Positions 52,008 through 60,429 of a DNA stretch of 64,000 nt are shown here, one piece after another. Position 1 is the stretch's first letter; every line of letters begins with the position of its first letter. A program made the translations under genes and the position numbers. Origin of the DNA: Planctomycetota bacterium (GTDB lineage Bacteria > Planctomycetota > Planctomycetia > Planctomycetales > Planctomycetaceae); NCBI GenBank assembly GCA_003388505.1, contig QQVO01000004.1, positions 124,001-188,000 on the forward strand. The letters run 5' to 3'. The notes beneath the pieces are model-generated. The model did not search any database and was not told where the DNA came from. It saw nothing but the letters and a program-made list of their open reading frames with translations.

Positions 52008-53315
52008 ATGCATCAGAAAACTTTGCGAATCGCCACGTTGTGTTTGCTGTGTTGCGCGACGACAACCACAGGCTGGGGCGGCGACCCTGCCGAACAGATT
52101 GTGGTCCGACTCGCCGCCTGGGAACGCGCCTCGGCTGAGAGAAGTCCGCTGCGACCGGATGTCGACTTCACCGGGATCGAGGAAAAGTATACGGCCCATG
52201 AACTGCAGACCGCGGCGGACCTCTACGGCCCGGTGCAGGCCGATCAGTTGATTCGTCGATTCACATGGGTCGACCGCTCCGGATCGTTCGGTCGCGTCGT
52301 GATGCGAGGCGTTCCGCGGGATGAACTCACGCGGCTGTTCTACTCAGCCGTCGACGTGCAATTCGACGCGGCAACCTGGGAAGTGCAGTCGGTCGTTTTC
52401 TTCGACCGCGAAGGGCGGCCAAGACCGCATGCAATTCAACCGCCCGCCGCGCCGTCCGCAGGCGGCGGAATCGTCACCACGGCCGGGTTCCGGTCGACAG
52501 ACTCGCAGATCCGGCTTGCGGCCAACTTTGTTGAACCGGCCGATCTACTGGAAGTTCCCGCGGCAAGCGACGTGCAGGTGATTCTGGATCGTTGGGCGCA
52601 GGCGATGCACGACGTCCGCGCCGTCGACGGAACATTCAAACGCTTCACATATGATTCGGTGTTCCTGACCGAACAGCGCGCTGTCGGCCGCTTTCACTTT
52701 GAGGCGCCCAACCGTGGGTTGTACGTCGTCGAACCGGTGAAGGCCGGCCTCGGCGGCCCCTCGCAGAAACTCGACAAACAGGGGCGGCCCTATGCCATCG
52801 TCGCCGACGATCCAGTCGCCTACTATTGGAACGGCACGCATGTCGTCTGGCTCGACGAACAGGCGCGGACCTATCAGATGGTCCCGGTTCCCGAGTCGCT
52901 CGACAGCGAAGTTCGGACGGTCGGCTCCTGGGATTTCGTCTGGGCGCGGATGGCGGCGCCCCAGCGGGTGCTGCCCGGCGTGGTCGACGTCCACAATGAG
53001 GACTTTCTCTCTCGTTACCACTGGTCAATTCTCAGGCAGAGTCCTCGTCAGATCATCCTGCAGGGACAACCCGCGACGCAGGAATCACGCTATAATCTGT
53101 CGAGGTTGCAGGTGATCCTCGATCCTGAGACCTTCAGGACGACCGCCACGCGCGTCATCGACGCCGGCGCAAGCCGCGAAATCGTGCATGTCTTCGAGTA
53201 TGGAACGTTCCACCGGGCCCTCCAACCGGCGGAAAGCAAATGGGAGCCGGATCTCACCCGATACCGCCGCGTGGAGCACTTGCAGCAGGCGCCCCCGGTG
53301 TCCCCGGCCGAATGA
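52008..53315 (+). CDS. TIGR03009 family exported protein
   Basis: 435 residues. Signal peptide (LRIATLCLLCCATTTTGWGG, a Cys-Cys near the end). The region to residue 160 is poorly conserved. The TIGR03009 domain follows: VILDRWAQAMHDVRAVDGTF, KRFTYDSVFLTEQRAVGRFH, FEAPNRGLYVVEPVKAGLGG, YYWNGTHVVWLDEQARTYQM, RLQVILDPETFRTTATRVID. This is an outer-membrane-lipoprotein-carrier-like beta fold restricted mostly to planctomycetes, function unknown. Repeat A copy 4 follows 15 bases after the stop. Confidence 0.85.
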   Translation: MHQKTLRIATLCLLCCATTTTGWGGDPAEQIVVRLAAWERASAERSPLRPDVDFTGIEEKYTAHELQTAADLYGPVQADQLIRRFTWVDRSGSFGRVVMRGVPRDELTRLFYSAVDVQFDAATWEVQSVVFFDREGRPRPHAIQPPAAPSAGGGIVTTAGFRSTDSQIRLAANFVEPADLLEVPAASDVQVILDRWAQAMHDVRAVDGTFKRFTYDSVFLTEQRAVGRFHFEAPNRGLYVVEPVKAGLGGPSQKLDKQGRPYAIVADDPVAYYWNGTHVVWLDEQARTYQMVPVPESLDSEVRTVGSWDFVWARMAAPQRVLPGVVDVHNEDFLSRYHWSILRQSPRQIILQGQPATQESRYNLSRLQVILDPETFRTTATRVIDAGASREIVHVFEYGTFHRALQPAESKWEPDLTRYRRVEHLQQAPPVSPAE

Positions 53316-53329
53316 CCGACAGGGCATAG

Positions 53330-53439
53330 TGCCCTGTCAGGGCTGTTTATGCGGGTGGGCCAGACTGCAGAACCGCACGAAACCATGCGGGATTCGTGCT
53401 CCCGTGAGAACCCCTCAAGCCCAAGAATCTGAATTGACG
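53330..53439 (-). repeat. Dispersed repeat family A, copy 4 (inverted)
   Basis: Inverted copy: GCCCTGTCAGGGC, GGGTGGGCCAGACTGCAG, the hairpin GCACGAAACCATGCGGGATTCGTGC read in two arms, and the terminal GAATTGACG. It lies between the TIGR03009 stop and the GTG start of the MobA-like gene, which begins 13 bp later. Confidence 0.82.
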
Positions 53440-53451
53440 GACCACTAGATT

Positions 53452-54081
53452 GTGACGGCTTCTCCCCGGCCACGGCGAGTTTTCGCGGTCATTCCCGCAG
53501 CCGGTCTTTCCAGGCGGATGGGCCGTCCCAAACTGATGCTTCCGCTCGGTGAGACCACCGTCATCGCCCGCGTGTTGCAGGCACTGGCCGCCTCCGGCGT
53601 TGCCGCGACTTATGTGCTCGTCCGTGCCGACGATCAAGCCCTCATCGATGAGGTGCAAAAACATTCCGGACGGGCGGTCATCACTCCGGAAGCGACGCGC
53701 GACATGCGGCAGAGCGTCCAGAAACTGCTCGATGCGATCGTCGATGAGTCCTTCCCGCAGGAGACAGACGGCTGGCTGCTCTGCCCTGCCGATCATCCCC
53801 TGCTCGACTCCGAGATTGTCTCTGCATTGCTCAGAGAATTTGCAGCGAACCCCACGGGAATCGTCGTCCCGTCCCGTCATGGACGACGGGGTCATCCCAC
53901 GGTTTTCAGTTGGCCCCTCGCCCGCGAAGTCGAACGGATTCCCGCCGATCAAGGCGTCAATTGGTTGCTCAGGCAGTTCTCGGGCCACGTCCGTCAGGTG
54001 GACGTTGATTCAACCGACATCTTTGTCGATCTCGACACTCCCGACGACTACGAGCGATTGAAAAAACGCTGCGGCAGTTGA
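53452..54081 (+). CDS. MobA-like nucleotidyltransferase
   Basis: 209 residues, GTG start. NTP-binding signature VIPAAGLSRRMGRPKLMLPL (G-x-S-x-R-M-G-x-x-K), then GETTVIARVLQALAASGVAA, LLCPADHPLLDSEIVSALLR (metal-binding Asp), GRRGHPTVFSWPLA and VDLDTPDDYERL. This matches the MocA/MobA-like group that attaches nucleotides to cofactors such as molybdopterin, but no molybdenum genes are near. Ribosome site weak, sequence before the start belongs to repeat A. Confidence 0.87.
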   Translation: MTASPRPRRVFAVIPAAGLSRRMGRPKLMLPLGETTVIARVLQALAASGVAATYVLVRADDQALIDEVQKHSGRAVITPEATRDMRQSVQKLLDAIVDESFPQETDGWLLCPADHPLLDSEIVSALLREFAANPTGIVVPSRHGRRGHPTVFSWPLAREVERIPADQGVNWLLRQFSGHVRQVDVDSTDIFVDLDTPDDYERLKKRCGS

Positions 54082-54343
54082 GCCCGCCCAGTTTACGGGA
54101 CCGCTGCTCGATTCGGCGTTTGACAAGTCGAGTCGAACGCCATCTTGACGCCCGAAGACTGGCCGCAATCGCCCAACGGCGAATTCTGCATCCATTTGCG
54201 GCGACTTGTCCGGTTCGCTACGCTGCCGCTTGCGCGTCGGTCGACTCAACTGCTGACGCCGCCGAAGGTTCGCGCTCCGGCCAGCCGTCCGATGGGTGTC
54301 CCGTGGTGCGTGAGGGAGCGACTGACAGAGAGCCGGAGAAAGC

Positions 54344-56350
54344 ATGGCCGACGACCACGAGACGTTGCATTCGGAAGCGCCCGATCAATCCGACGGCGGA
54401 GAGCGTCCGGTCGATCGATCGGGAGGCGCCCGATCTCCCGAAGACGCCCCGGCCCGCAGCGGTCCCCCCACCGTCTGGTTGCTCGTCCTCCTGGGAATAC
54501 TGCTGCTCTTCGTCTGGCAATACTTCAAGTCTCCCAAAAACTTCGGCTCGACCGTCGACTACAGCTTCTTTCTTGACCAGCTCGAAGCCGGAAACGTGAA
54601 GGAAGTCGAGATCATTGCCCCCGATCTCATCGGTCGCTGGAAAAAGGTGCCGGAGAACCCGAAACAGGCGGAGGACAAAGAGGCCCCCCCGCTTGAGGAG
54701 CGGTTCAATACCGTCATCTCCACCCTCGAAGACCGCACGCTCATCGACTTGCTGCACGAAAAAGACGTGTCGATGTCCGAGGAGAACCAGAGCGTCGGCC
54801 TGATGGGACAGATGCTGATCTACCTGTTTCCGCTACTGATTATTCTCGCGGTCTTCTTCTTCTTCATGCGCCGTTCGGCGGACCCGTTTTCGTCGGGCAT
54901 GTTCGGAAACTTCGTACGCAGCCCGGCCAAACGCTTTCGCCCCACCGAAAATCGGACCAGCTTCGACGACGTCGCCGGCATGGAGCACGCCAAACGCGAA
55001 CTGCAGGAAGTGGTCGAATTCCTCAAGGATCCCGCGAAATTCCAGCGGCTGGGGGCCCAGATTCCCAAAGGCGTCCTTCTCAACGGCGCGCCCGGCACAG
55101 GCAAGACGCTGATGGCCCGCGCCACCGCCGGCGAAGCCGACGTGCCCTTCTATTCGATCAACGGCTCGGAGTTCATTCAGATGTTCGTCGGCGTCGGCGC
55201 CAGCCGGGTCCGCGACATGTTCCGCACCGCCAAGGAGAACGCGCCGAGCATCCTGTTCATCGACGAAATCGACGCCGTCGGCCGCGTCCGCGGCGCCGGC
55301 CTCGGCGGCGGGCACGACGAACGGGAGCAGACGCTCAACCAGATCCTCAGCGAGATGGACGGTTTCCAGCAGAGCGAAGCCGTCATCGTGATCGCCGCCA
55401 CCAACCGCCCGGACGTCCTCGATCCTGCCCTGCTCCGCCCCGGACGATTCGATCGTCACGTTTCGGTCGACCTCCCCACTCGCGAAGGACGCCTCGGGAT
55501 TCTCAAGGTTCACAGCCGCAAAGTCCCGCTCGCCGACGACGTCAACCTGGAAGAAGTCGCCGCCGGAACGATCGGTCTTGCCGGCGCCGACCTCCGGAAC
55601 CTCGTCAACGAAGCGGCTCTCAACGCCACGCGCGAAGGCCGCGACGCCGTAACGCGAGAAGACTTCGACGTTGCCCGCGACCGCGTCTTGATGGGCGCCA
55701 AGCGCGAAGAAGTTCTCAGTCCGCATGAGAAGCAGATGACCGCCTACCACGAAGCCGGTCACGCGCTCCTCGCCTGGCTTCTGCCCGACGTCGATTCCGT
55801 CCACAAGGTGACGATCATCCCCCGCGGCCGCGCGCTGGGAGTGACTCAATTGCTGCCGGAGGAGGAACGCTACAGCATCGGCGAGAAGCGGCTGCATTCC
55901 GAACTTGTCGTCATGCTCGGCGGTCGCGCCGCCGACAAACTGGTCTTCGACGAATACTCCGCCGGTGCGGAAGACGACCTCAAGCGCGCCACGGGACTTG
56001 CCCGCCGCATGGTCGGACATTGGGGCATGAGCGAAGTCATCGGCCCCGCCGCCTTCCGCAACAGCGAGGACCATCCCTTCCTCGGCAAGGAAATCCACGA
56101 GAGTCGCCAGTTCAGCGAGGAAACGGCCCACCTCATCGATCAGGAAATCCAGCGGTTCCTCAACGCCGCACACGAACGCGCCACCGAAATCCTGAACACT
56201 CACCGGGACAAACTCGATCGCATTGCCCAGGGCCTGCTCGAAAACGAGATGCTCGGCAAGGACGAACTGACCGAACTCATCGGCCCCGCAACCGAACGCA
56301 GCTACGTCACAACCTCCGCCGAAAACGGCAACGGCCAGGCAGGTGCGTGA
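54344..56350 (+). CDS. ftsH: ATP-dependent zinc metalloprotease FtsH
   Basis: 668 residues with GGAGAAAGC before the ATG. Two membrane helices (about 44-60, [17 protein letters not shown]; about 155-174, [19 protein letters not shown]) flank a 95-residue periplasmic part. AAA domain: Walker A GAPGTGKT (248-255), pore loop [12 protein letters not shown], Walker [36 protein letters not shown]. Peptidase domain: zinc site HEAGH (470-474). It degrades membrane and some soluble proteins. The end lies two bases from the convergent glyQS stop. Confidence 0.96.
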   Translation: MADDHETLHSEAPDQSDGGERPVDRSGGARSPEDAPARSGPPTVWLLVLLGILLLFVWQYFKSPKNFGSTVDYSFFLDQLEAGNVKEVEIIAPDLIGRWKKVPENPKQAEDKEAPPLEERFNTVISTLEDRTLIDLLHEKDVSMSEENQSVGLMGQMLIYLFPLLIILAVFFFFMRRSADPFSSGMFGNFVRSPAKRFRPTENRTSFDDVAGMEHAKRELQEVVEFLKDPAKFQRLGAQIPKGVLLNGAPGTGKTLMARATAGEADVPFYSINGSEFIQMFVGVGASRVRDMFRTAKENAPSILFIDEIDAVGRVRGAGLGGGHDEREQTLNQILSEMDGFQQSEAVIVIAATNRPDVLDPALLRPGRFDRHVSVDLPTREGRLGILKVHSRKVPLADDVNLEEVAAGTIGLAGADLRNLVNEAALNATREGRDAVTREDFDVARDRVLMGAKREEVLSPHEKQMTAYHEAGHALLAWLLPDVDSVHKVTIIPRGRALGVTQLLPEEERYSIGEKRLHSELVVMLGGRAADKLVFDEYSAGAEDDLKRATGLARRMVGHWGMSEVIGPAAFRNSEDHPFLGKEIHESRQFSEETAHLIDQEIQRFLNAAHERATEILNTHRDKLDRIAQGLLENEMLGKDELTELIGPATERSYVTTSAENGNGQAGA

Positions 56351-56352
56351 AC

Positions 56353-57915
56353 CTACCCCATCATCCGCTGATGGATCTCGCCCACGATCTCCTCGGCCGG
56401 CAACCGGATCTGCTCCAGGGAATCGCGGTCGCGAAGCGTTACGGTCCCGTCCGACATCGTGTCGCCGTCGACGGTGATGCACCACGGCGTGCCGATTTCA
56501 TCCTGCCGGCGATACCGCTTCCCGATCGCCGCCTGCTCATCGTACGTGCACGCGACTCCCACCTGCTTGAGCGCCGTGTAGATCTCTCGCGCCTTCTCCG
56601 GGTGGCCATCCTTCTTGAGCAAGGGAAACACGGCCACCTTGATCGGCGCAAGACGCGGGTGCAGCCGCATCACAACCCGCTGCTGCATCTTCCCTTTGTC
56701 GTCCGGCTGTTCGTCCTCATGATACGCTTCGCAGAGAAACGCCAGCGTCGCCCGGTCAGCACCCGCCGCCGGCTCGATCACATGCGGAATAAACCGGTAC
56801 GGCGCTCCCGGGTCCGCTTCACCCGCTCGCCCTTCCGCGTACTTCTTGAAGGACGACACGCCAAGCCGTTCCTTGTCCCGCTCGAACGCTTCGTCGTCGA
56901 AATACGTCAGGTCTTTGCCTGATCCCCGATACTTCGGCTGGCCGTTTTCGTCTTTTTCGACAACGAGGCATCCAGTTTCGTCAGTTGTCAGTTTACCTTC
57001 CATGTGCGACCGCAGATCGAAATTCCCGCGATGCGCGATCCCCTCCAGTTCCCCGTATTCGCCTTCGGGAAGGAACGGGAACGCATACTCGACATCAGCC
57101 GTTCCTACCGAGTAGTGGGACAGTTCGTCCTCATCATGGTCGCGCAGAATCAGGTTGTCGCTGCCGATCCCCAGGTTGACGTACCACTGCATCCGCCGGT
57201 CGCGCCAGTACTCGTACCATTTGCGCGACTCGTCCGGATGACAGAAGAACTCCATCTCCATCTGCTCGAATTCCCGCGAGCGGAATGTATAGTTCCGCGG
57301 CGTGATCTCGTTACGGAAGCTCTTTCCAATCTGCGCAACGCCGAACGGCAGCTTCACGCGGGTCGAGTCAAGAATGTTCTTGAAGTTGACAAACATCCCC
57401 TGTGCCGTCTCCGGCCGCAGAAAAGCCTTGTTCTCCTCATCTTTGAGCGCCCCGATGTACGTCTCGAACATCAGATTGAACTCGCGCGGTTCAGTGAGGC
57501 TGCACTTGTCGTGTTCGCCGACCATCTTGCTCGGCTTGAGCGGGCACGGGGTCGATGGAATGTGATCCGCCCGGAAGCGGCTTTTGCATTCCCGGCAGTC
57601 GACCATCATGTCGGAAAAGAGATCAAAGTGCCCGCTGCACTTCCACACCTGCGGATGCATGACGATCGACGTCTCAACTCCCACCATGCCGAACGGCCGC
57701 GGCGCTCCCTCCGGTGCAAAGAGCGGGTCGTTGCTGGAGACCATCTCCCGCCACCACGCCTCCCGAACATTGCGCTTCAGTTCCACGCCCAGGGGGCCGT
57801 AATCCCAGAAACCGTTCTGGCCGCCGTAAATCTCCGAGTTCTGAAAGATAAATCCCCGCCGCTTGCAAAGAGCGACAATCTTCTCCATCCGGTCCGACCG
57901 GTCCGTCTCAGGCAT
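56353..57915 (-). CDS. glyQS: Glycyl-tRNA synthetase (single-chain, class II)
   Basis: 520 residues. N-terminus VALCKRRGFIFQNSEIYGGQ, NGFWDYGPLGVELKRNVREA, then zinc-finger-like CRECKSRFRADH, FNLMFETYIGALKDEENKAF, LRPETAQGMFVNFKNILDST (motif 2 region), QIGKSFRNEITPRNYTFRSR, FEQMEMEFFCHP, and the C-terminal anticodon-binding part (KDGHPEKAREIYTALKQVGV). This is the dimeric type found in archaea, eukaryotes and some bacteria, as opposed to the alpha2beta2 type. It charges tRNA-Gly. Confidence 0.96.
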   Translation of the reverse strand: MPETDRSDRMEKIVALCKRRGFIFQNSEIYGGQNGFWDYGPLGVELKRNVREAWWREMVSSNDPLFAPEGAPRPFGMVGVETSIVMHPQVWKCSGHFDLFSDMMVDCRECKSRFRADHIPSTPCPLKPSKMVGEHDKCSLTEPREFNLMFETYIGALKDEENKAFLRPETAQGMFVNFKNILDSTRVKLPFGVAQIGKSFRNEITPRNYTFRSREFEQMEMEFFCHPDESRKWYEYWRDRRMQWYVNLGIGSDNLILRDHDEDELSHYSVGTADVEYAFPFLPEGEYGELEGIAHRGNFDLRSHMEGKLTTDETGCLVVEKDENGQPKYRGSGKDLTYFDDEAFERDKERLGVSSFKKYAEGRAGEADPGAPYRFIPHVIEPAAGADRATLAFLCEAYHEDEQPDDKGKMQQRVVMRLHPRLAPIKVAVFPLLKKDGHPEKAREIYTALKQVGVACTYDEQAAIGKRYRRQDEIGTPWCITVDGDTMSDGTVTLRDRDSLEQIRLPAEEIVGEIHQRMMG

Positions 57916-57935
57916 TTCTGATTCGTTTCGCGTGC

Positions 57936-58262
57936 TTAAAGGAATTCGACTCGCCCCGCCATTTCCTCGGCAGAATAGCAGGTATTCATGAGGAGCAGCA
58001 AAGGCAACAGTTCACCGATGGAATACTTGTCCTGATGGCAGTAAGCAATGCCGGAGTGTTCCGCGCCGGCGGCGTGGAGTCGCAGAAAGTCGTGGTCGTG
58101 GGTCACGATGACGCGCTGCTCGGCAATTGAGTAAGCGAGATGCGCCGCGTCGTCGCTCCCCAAGAGATCAACCTCGGCAGATGTCGTGACATCGATGCCA
58201 TGGCGGCGCAGGCCGACCGCGACGGCAAGCGGCAGATGCTCATCCAGGTGATACTTCAGCAT
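57936..58262 (-). CDS. DUF5615 (PIN-like) protein
   Basis: 108 residues. KYHLDEHLPLAVAVGLRRHG, IDVTTSAEVDLLGSDDAAHL, VIVTHDHDFLRLHAAGAEHS: the acidic pattern D-E-H, D-D and T-H-D-x-D matches the DUF5615 group of PIN-like fold proteins, probable toxin or nuclease components. It overlaps the DUF433 gene by 23 bases, so translation is coupled. DUF433-DUF5615 pairs are seen in many genomes and are thought to be toxin-antitoxin-like. Confidence 0.85.
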   Translation of the reverse strand: MLKYHLDEHLPLAVAVGLRRHGIDVTTSAEVDLLGSDDAAHLAYSIAEQRVIVTHDHDFLRLHAAGAEHSGIAYCHQDKYSIGELLPLLLLMNTCYSAEEMAGRVEFL

Positions 58263-58566
58263 CCGCGCGATCCTGATCGCGAACCCGTTGCAGTGGGGAC
58301 AGCTCGGTCGCCGATTTCATCACTTCAACGAACTCCCGCGCCTCCTGCATCTGGCCGTCGATCTCGTCACGATGATCGTGGTAATAGGCGAGGGCGGCGT
58401 GGACGTCCGCCAGACTCAGTTGCGGGAATTGGGTGACGATCTCTGACGGAGACCAGCCACGCAGATCGTGCCACACATGAACGTCCCACACGCGAACGCG
58501 CGTTCCCGCGACACAGGCCCGGCCGCCGCAGCGTCCCGGCACGGCGTCGATGTGCTTGTTCTCCAT
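58240..58566 (-). CDS. DUF433 protein, putative antitoxin
   Basis: 108 residues from the ATG at 58566, which has GGCGGAG just before it; a longer form starts at 58608. Core: RCGGRACVAGTRVRVWDVHV, WSPSEIVTQFPQLSLADVHA, ALAYYHDHRDEID. This is the DUF433 helix-turn-helix-like domain that usually precedes a PIN-like toxin. It is first in the operon, as antitoxins normally are. Confidence 0.86.
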   Translation of the reverse strand: MENKHIDAVPGRCGGRACVAGTRVRVWDVHVWHDLRGWSPSEIVTQFPQLSLADVHAALAYYHDHRDEIDGQMQEAREFVEVMKSATELSPLQRVRDQDRADAEVSPG

Positions 58567-58746
58567 GACTCCGCCCGAGATATCCGACTTGCGGTTTTGC
58601 TCAGTCATAATAAACGAATTGTAGTTGTTCGCCGGACCGGCAGGAACGCGGATCGCGTCCGCGAAACGGCGCCTCGCGAATGCAACATGAGGAACTCCGG
58701 CGTCATGCCTTCACCCATCGCGACGGCGTCGAAGCTCACGAGATCG

Positions 58747-58959
58747 CTACCCCGGCCCGACCGTGTGAAACACATCCACCACCCACCACTCGACGTACGC
58801 CATGATCGGGCTGTCGTGACCGAGCGCCAGCAGCGGATAGTACACCAGCATCGCGCCGTAAAACCCGTCCCAACCGGTCGCCTCACGCAGCCGGAACGCA
58901 ATCGCCAGCACCGGCCCGCTGCTCAGTACATACAGCAGCGACAGGTAGATGACACTCAT
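58747..58959 (-). CDS. Small membrane protein
   Basis: 70 residues from the ATG at 58959; the frame extends to 59082 with a Gly/Arg-rich, non-coding-looking leader. Two hydrophobic stretches (VIYLSLLYVLSSGPVLAIAF and FYGAMLVYYPLLALGHDSPI) suggest two membrane passes. No motif recognised. It could be a real small gene; support is its hydrophobicity pattern and codon use only. Confidence 0.5.
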   Translation of the reverse strand: MSVIYLSLLYVLSSGPVLAIAFRLREATGWDGFYGAMLVYYPLLALGHDSPIMAYVEWWVVDVFHTVGPG

Positions 58960-59304
58960 GCCACACCCGCTGAGTCGCGTTGGCGGTCCGCGTCGCTCGG
59001 TATCCACGTTGAGTCCTCCCCCGCCATTCTCGCCTGCCCGTCGTTCCTCAAGCAACCCGGCGTGATCGCTCCGCAAAAACAACCATCATTCAATCAAAGA
59101 ATCTCGCAGAGTCGCTGAAGCCGCGGAATACCGGGCATTGAACTACAACCCCCTTGGCGTCTTTGCGACTTCGCGTGAAATCCCCCTTCGATTCAACGCG
59201 CTCCCACAATGGAGCTTTTCCGGGTGTCGCAGTAAGCTGAATCGACCGTAGCGTCCAACATGCCTGCAACGGCATCCGGGCCAGCTATTTCTGAGTGGAA
59301 TCGC
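58960..59304. other. 345-bp intergenic region
   Basis: Divergent region between the small membrane protein and the SGNH hydrolase. It contains a short piece (59153-59180, TTGGCGTCTTTGCGACTTCG) resembling a dispersed GCAAAGACGCCAAG-type repeat of many bacterial genomes. No RNA gene seen. Confidence 0.45.
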
Positions 59305-60267
59305 ATGCGAAATATCCTCGGCTGTCTGCCGGTCATCCTCTGTCTCTGCACGGCACAACCAGCCGCGGCCGAGTTCGAATTCCGCGACGGCGACCGCGTC
59401 GTCCTCCTCGGAGGAACGCTCATCGAACGTGAACAACGCTACGGCTACTGGGAGACCGCGCTCACCGCAGCACATCCCGAGCGAAGCATCACGTTCCGCA
59501 ACCTCGGCTGGAGCGGCGACACCGTCTGGGCCGAGTCCCGCGGCATCTTCGATCCGCCCGCACAGGGCTACGCCCGCATGCTGGAACTGGTGGGGGAACT
59601 CGACCCGACGGTCATCATCGTCGGCTACGGCAACAACGAAGCCTTCGCGGGCGAGAGCGGTCTCGAATCGTTCGTCGCACAGTACAACAAACTCCTGGAC
59701 GACATCGACGGCGAGCAGATTCGATTCATACTGCTCGCTCCGCTGCCGATGGAGCAGGCAAGTTCCCCCCTCCCCGATGTCTCTCCCTACAACGACAATG
59801 TCCAGCTCTACGCCGCCGCCATCGAATCGATCGCCGCCGAACGCGACGCGACCTTCGTCCCACTCACGATGCCGCAGCGGGAGAGCGACTCCGAGCGCGG
59901 TCCGACAGACAACGGGCAGCACCTGACCGCTTACGGCTACTGGTCGACCGCGCCCCAGCTTCGTGCCGCACTGTGCGGGGGCGCCGACGGACCTGCACTC
60001 GACCCGATTCGACCGACGCCCACCGGCCGGCCCCCAACCGATCTCGAAGGCTCGGCGGCGACGCTGGAAGACCTTCGCACGACGATCGTCAGGAAGAACG
60101 AACTTTTCTTCCACCGCTGGCGGCCGCAGAACATCACCTATCTCTTCGGCTTCCGCAAGCACGAACAAGGCAACAACGCCGTCGAAATCGCCCAGTTCGA
60201 CCCCCTTATCGCGGAGCAGGAACAACACATCGCCAAACTCCGCTCTTCGCTCGCGGTTTCGCAGTAG
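59305..60267 (+). CDS. SGNH-hydrolase-like protein, exported
   Basis: 320 residues from the ATG at 59305. Signal peptide (ILGCLPVILCLCTAQPAAAE). Block I reads VVLLGGTLIEREQRYGYWET, where the usual G-D-S serine is replaced: G-G-T. Block II is FRNLGWSGDTVWAESRGIFD; block III VIIVGYGNNEAFAGESGLES (G-x-N-x); the final His is in GQHLTAYGYW. Planctomycete neighbours of PVC cytochrome proteins often have this form. If the threonine acts as nucleophile it may still be an esterase; otherwise it binds a glycan. It lies directly upstream of the large cytochrome gene. Confidence 0.82.
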   Translation: MRNILGCLPVILCLCTAQPAAAEFEFRDGDRVVLLGGTLIEREQRYGYWETALTAAHPERSITFRNLGWSGDTVWAESRGIFDPPAQGYARMLELVGELDPTVIIVGYGNNEAFAGESGLESFVAQYNKLLDDIDGEQIRFILLAPLPMEQASSPLPDVSPYNDNVQLYAAAIESIAAERDATFVPLTMPQRESDSERGPTDNGQHLTAYGYWSTAPQLRAALCGGADGPALDPIRPTPTGRPPTDLEGSAATLEDLRTTIVRKNELFFHRWRPQNITYLFGFRKHEQGNNAVEIAQFDPLIAEQEQHIAKLRSSLAVSQ

Positions 60268-60279
60268 GTCAATTCTTGT

Positions 60280-60371
60280 AACCACCAAGACACGAAGAGC
60301 ACGAAGACGAAAGCAGACCTGCAACACCAGACTTCCCATCTTCTCTTCGTGTCCTTCGTGCCTTTGTGGTT
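60280..60371. repeat. Imperfect inverted repeat (ACCACNAAGRCACGAAG type)
   Basis: Left arm 60280-60307 (AACCACCAAGACACGAAG...) and right arm 60344-60371 (...TTCGTGCCTTTGTGGTT) are reverse complements at about 24 of 28 positions, with a 36-base loop. The tandem CACGAAG units within the arms are typical of a repeat widespread in bacterial genomes that yields spurious frames containing HEGHEE. It lies between the SGNH and cytochrome genes. Confidence 0.75.
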
Positions 60372-60429
60372 CCCAAATCAACCTTATCCGGTAATCGGGA
60401 TTCGGCTTCTTCCAGCAATCGACAAGATC

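Noticed and set aside
54833-56485. A 550-codon - strand frame opposite ftsH
   Set aside because: Shadow of ftsH; all AAA and peptidase motifs are on the + strand.
59143-60381. A 412-codon - strand frame starting MIWEPQRHEGHEEK
   Set aside because: Its N-terminus is a translation of the inverted repeat at 60280-60371 and the rest is antisense to the SGNH gene. The HEGHEE string is a known mark of spurious frames in this repeat.
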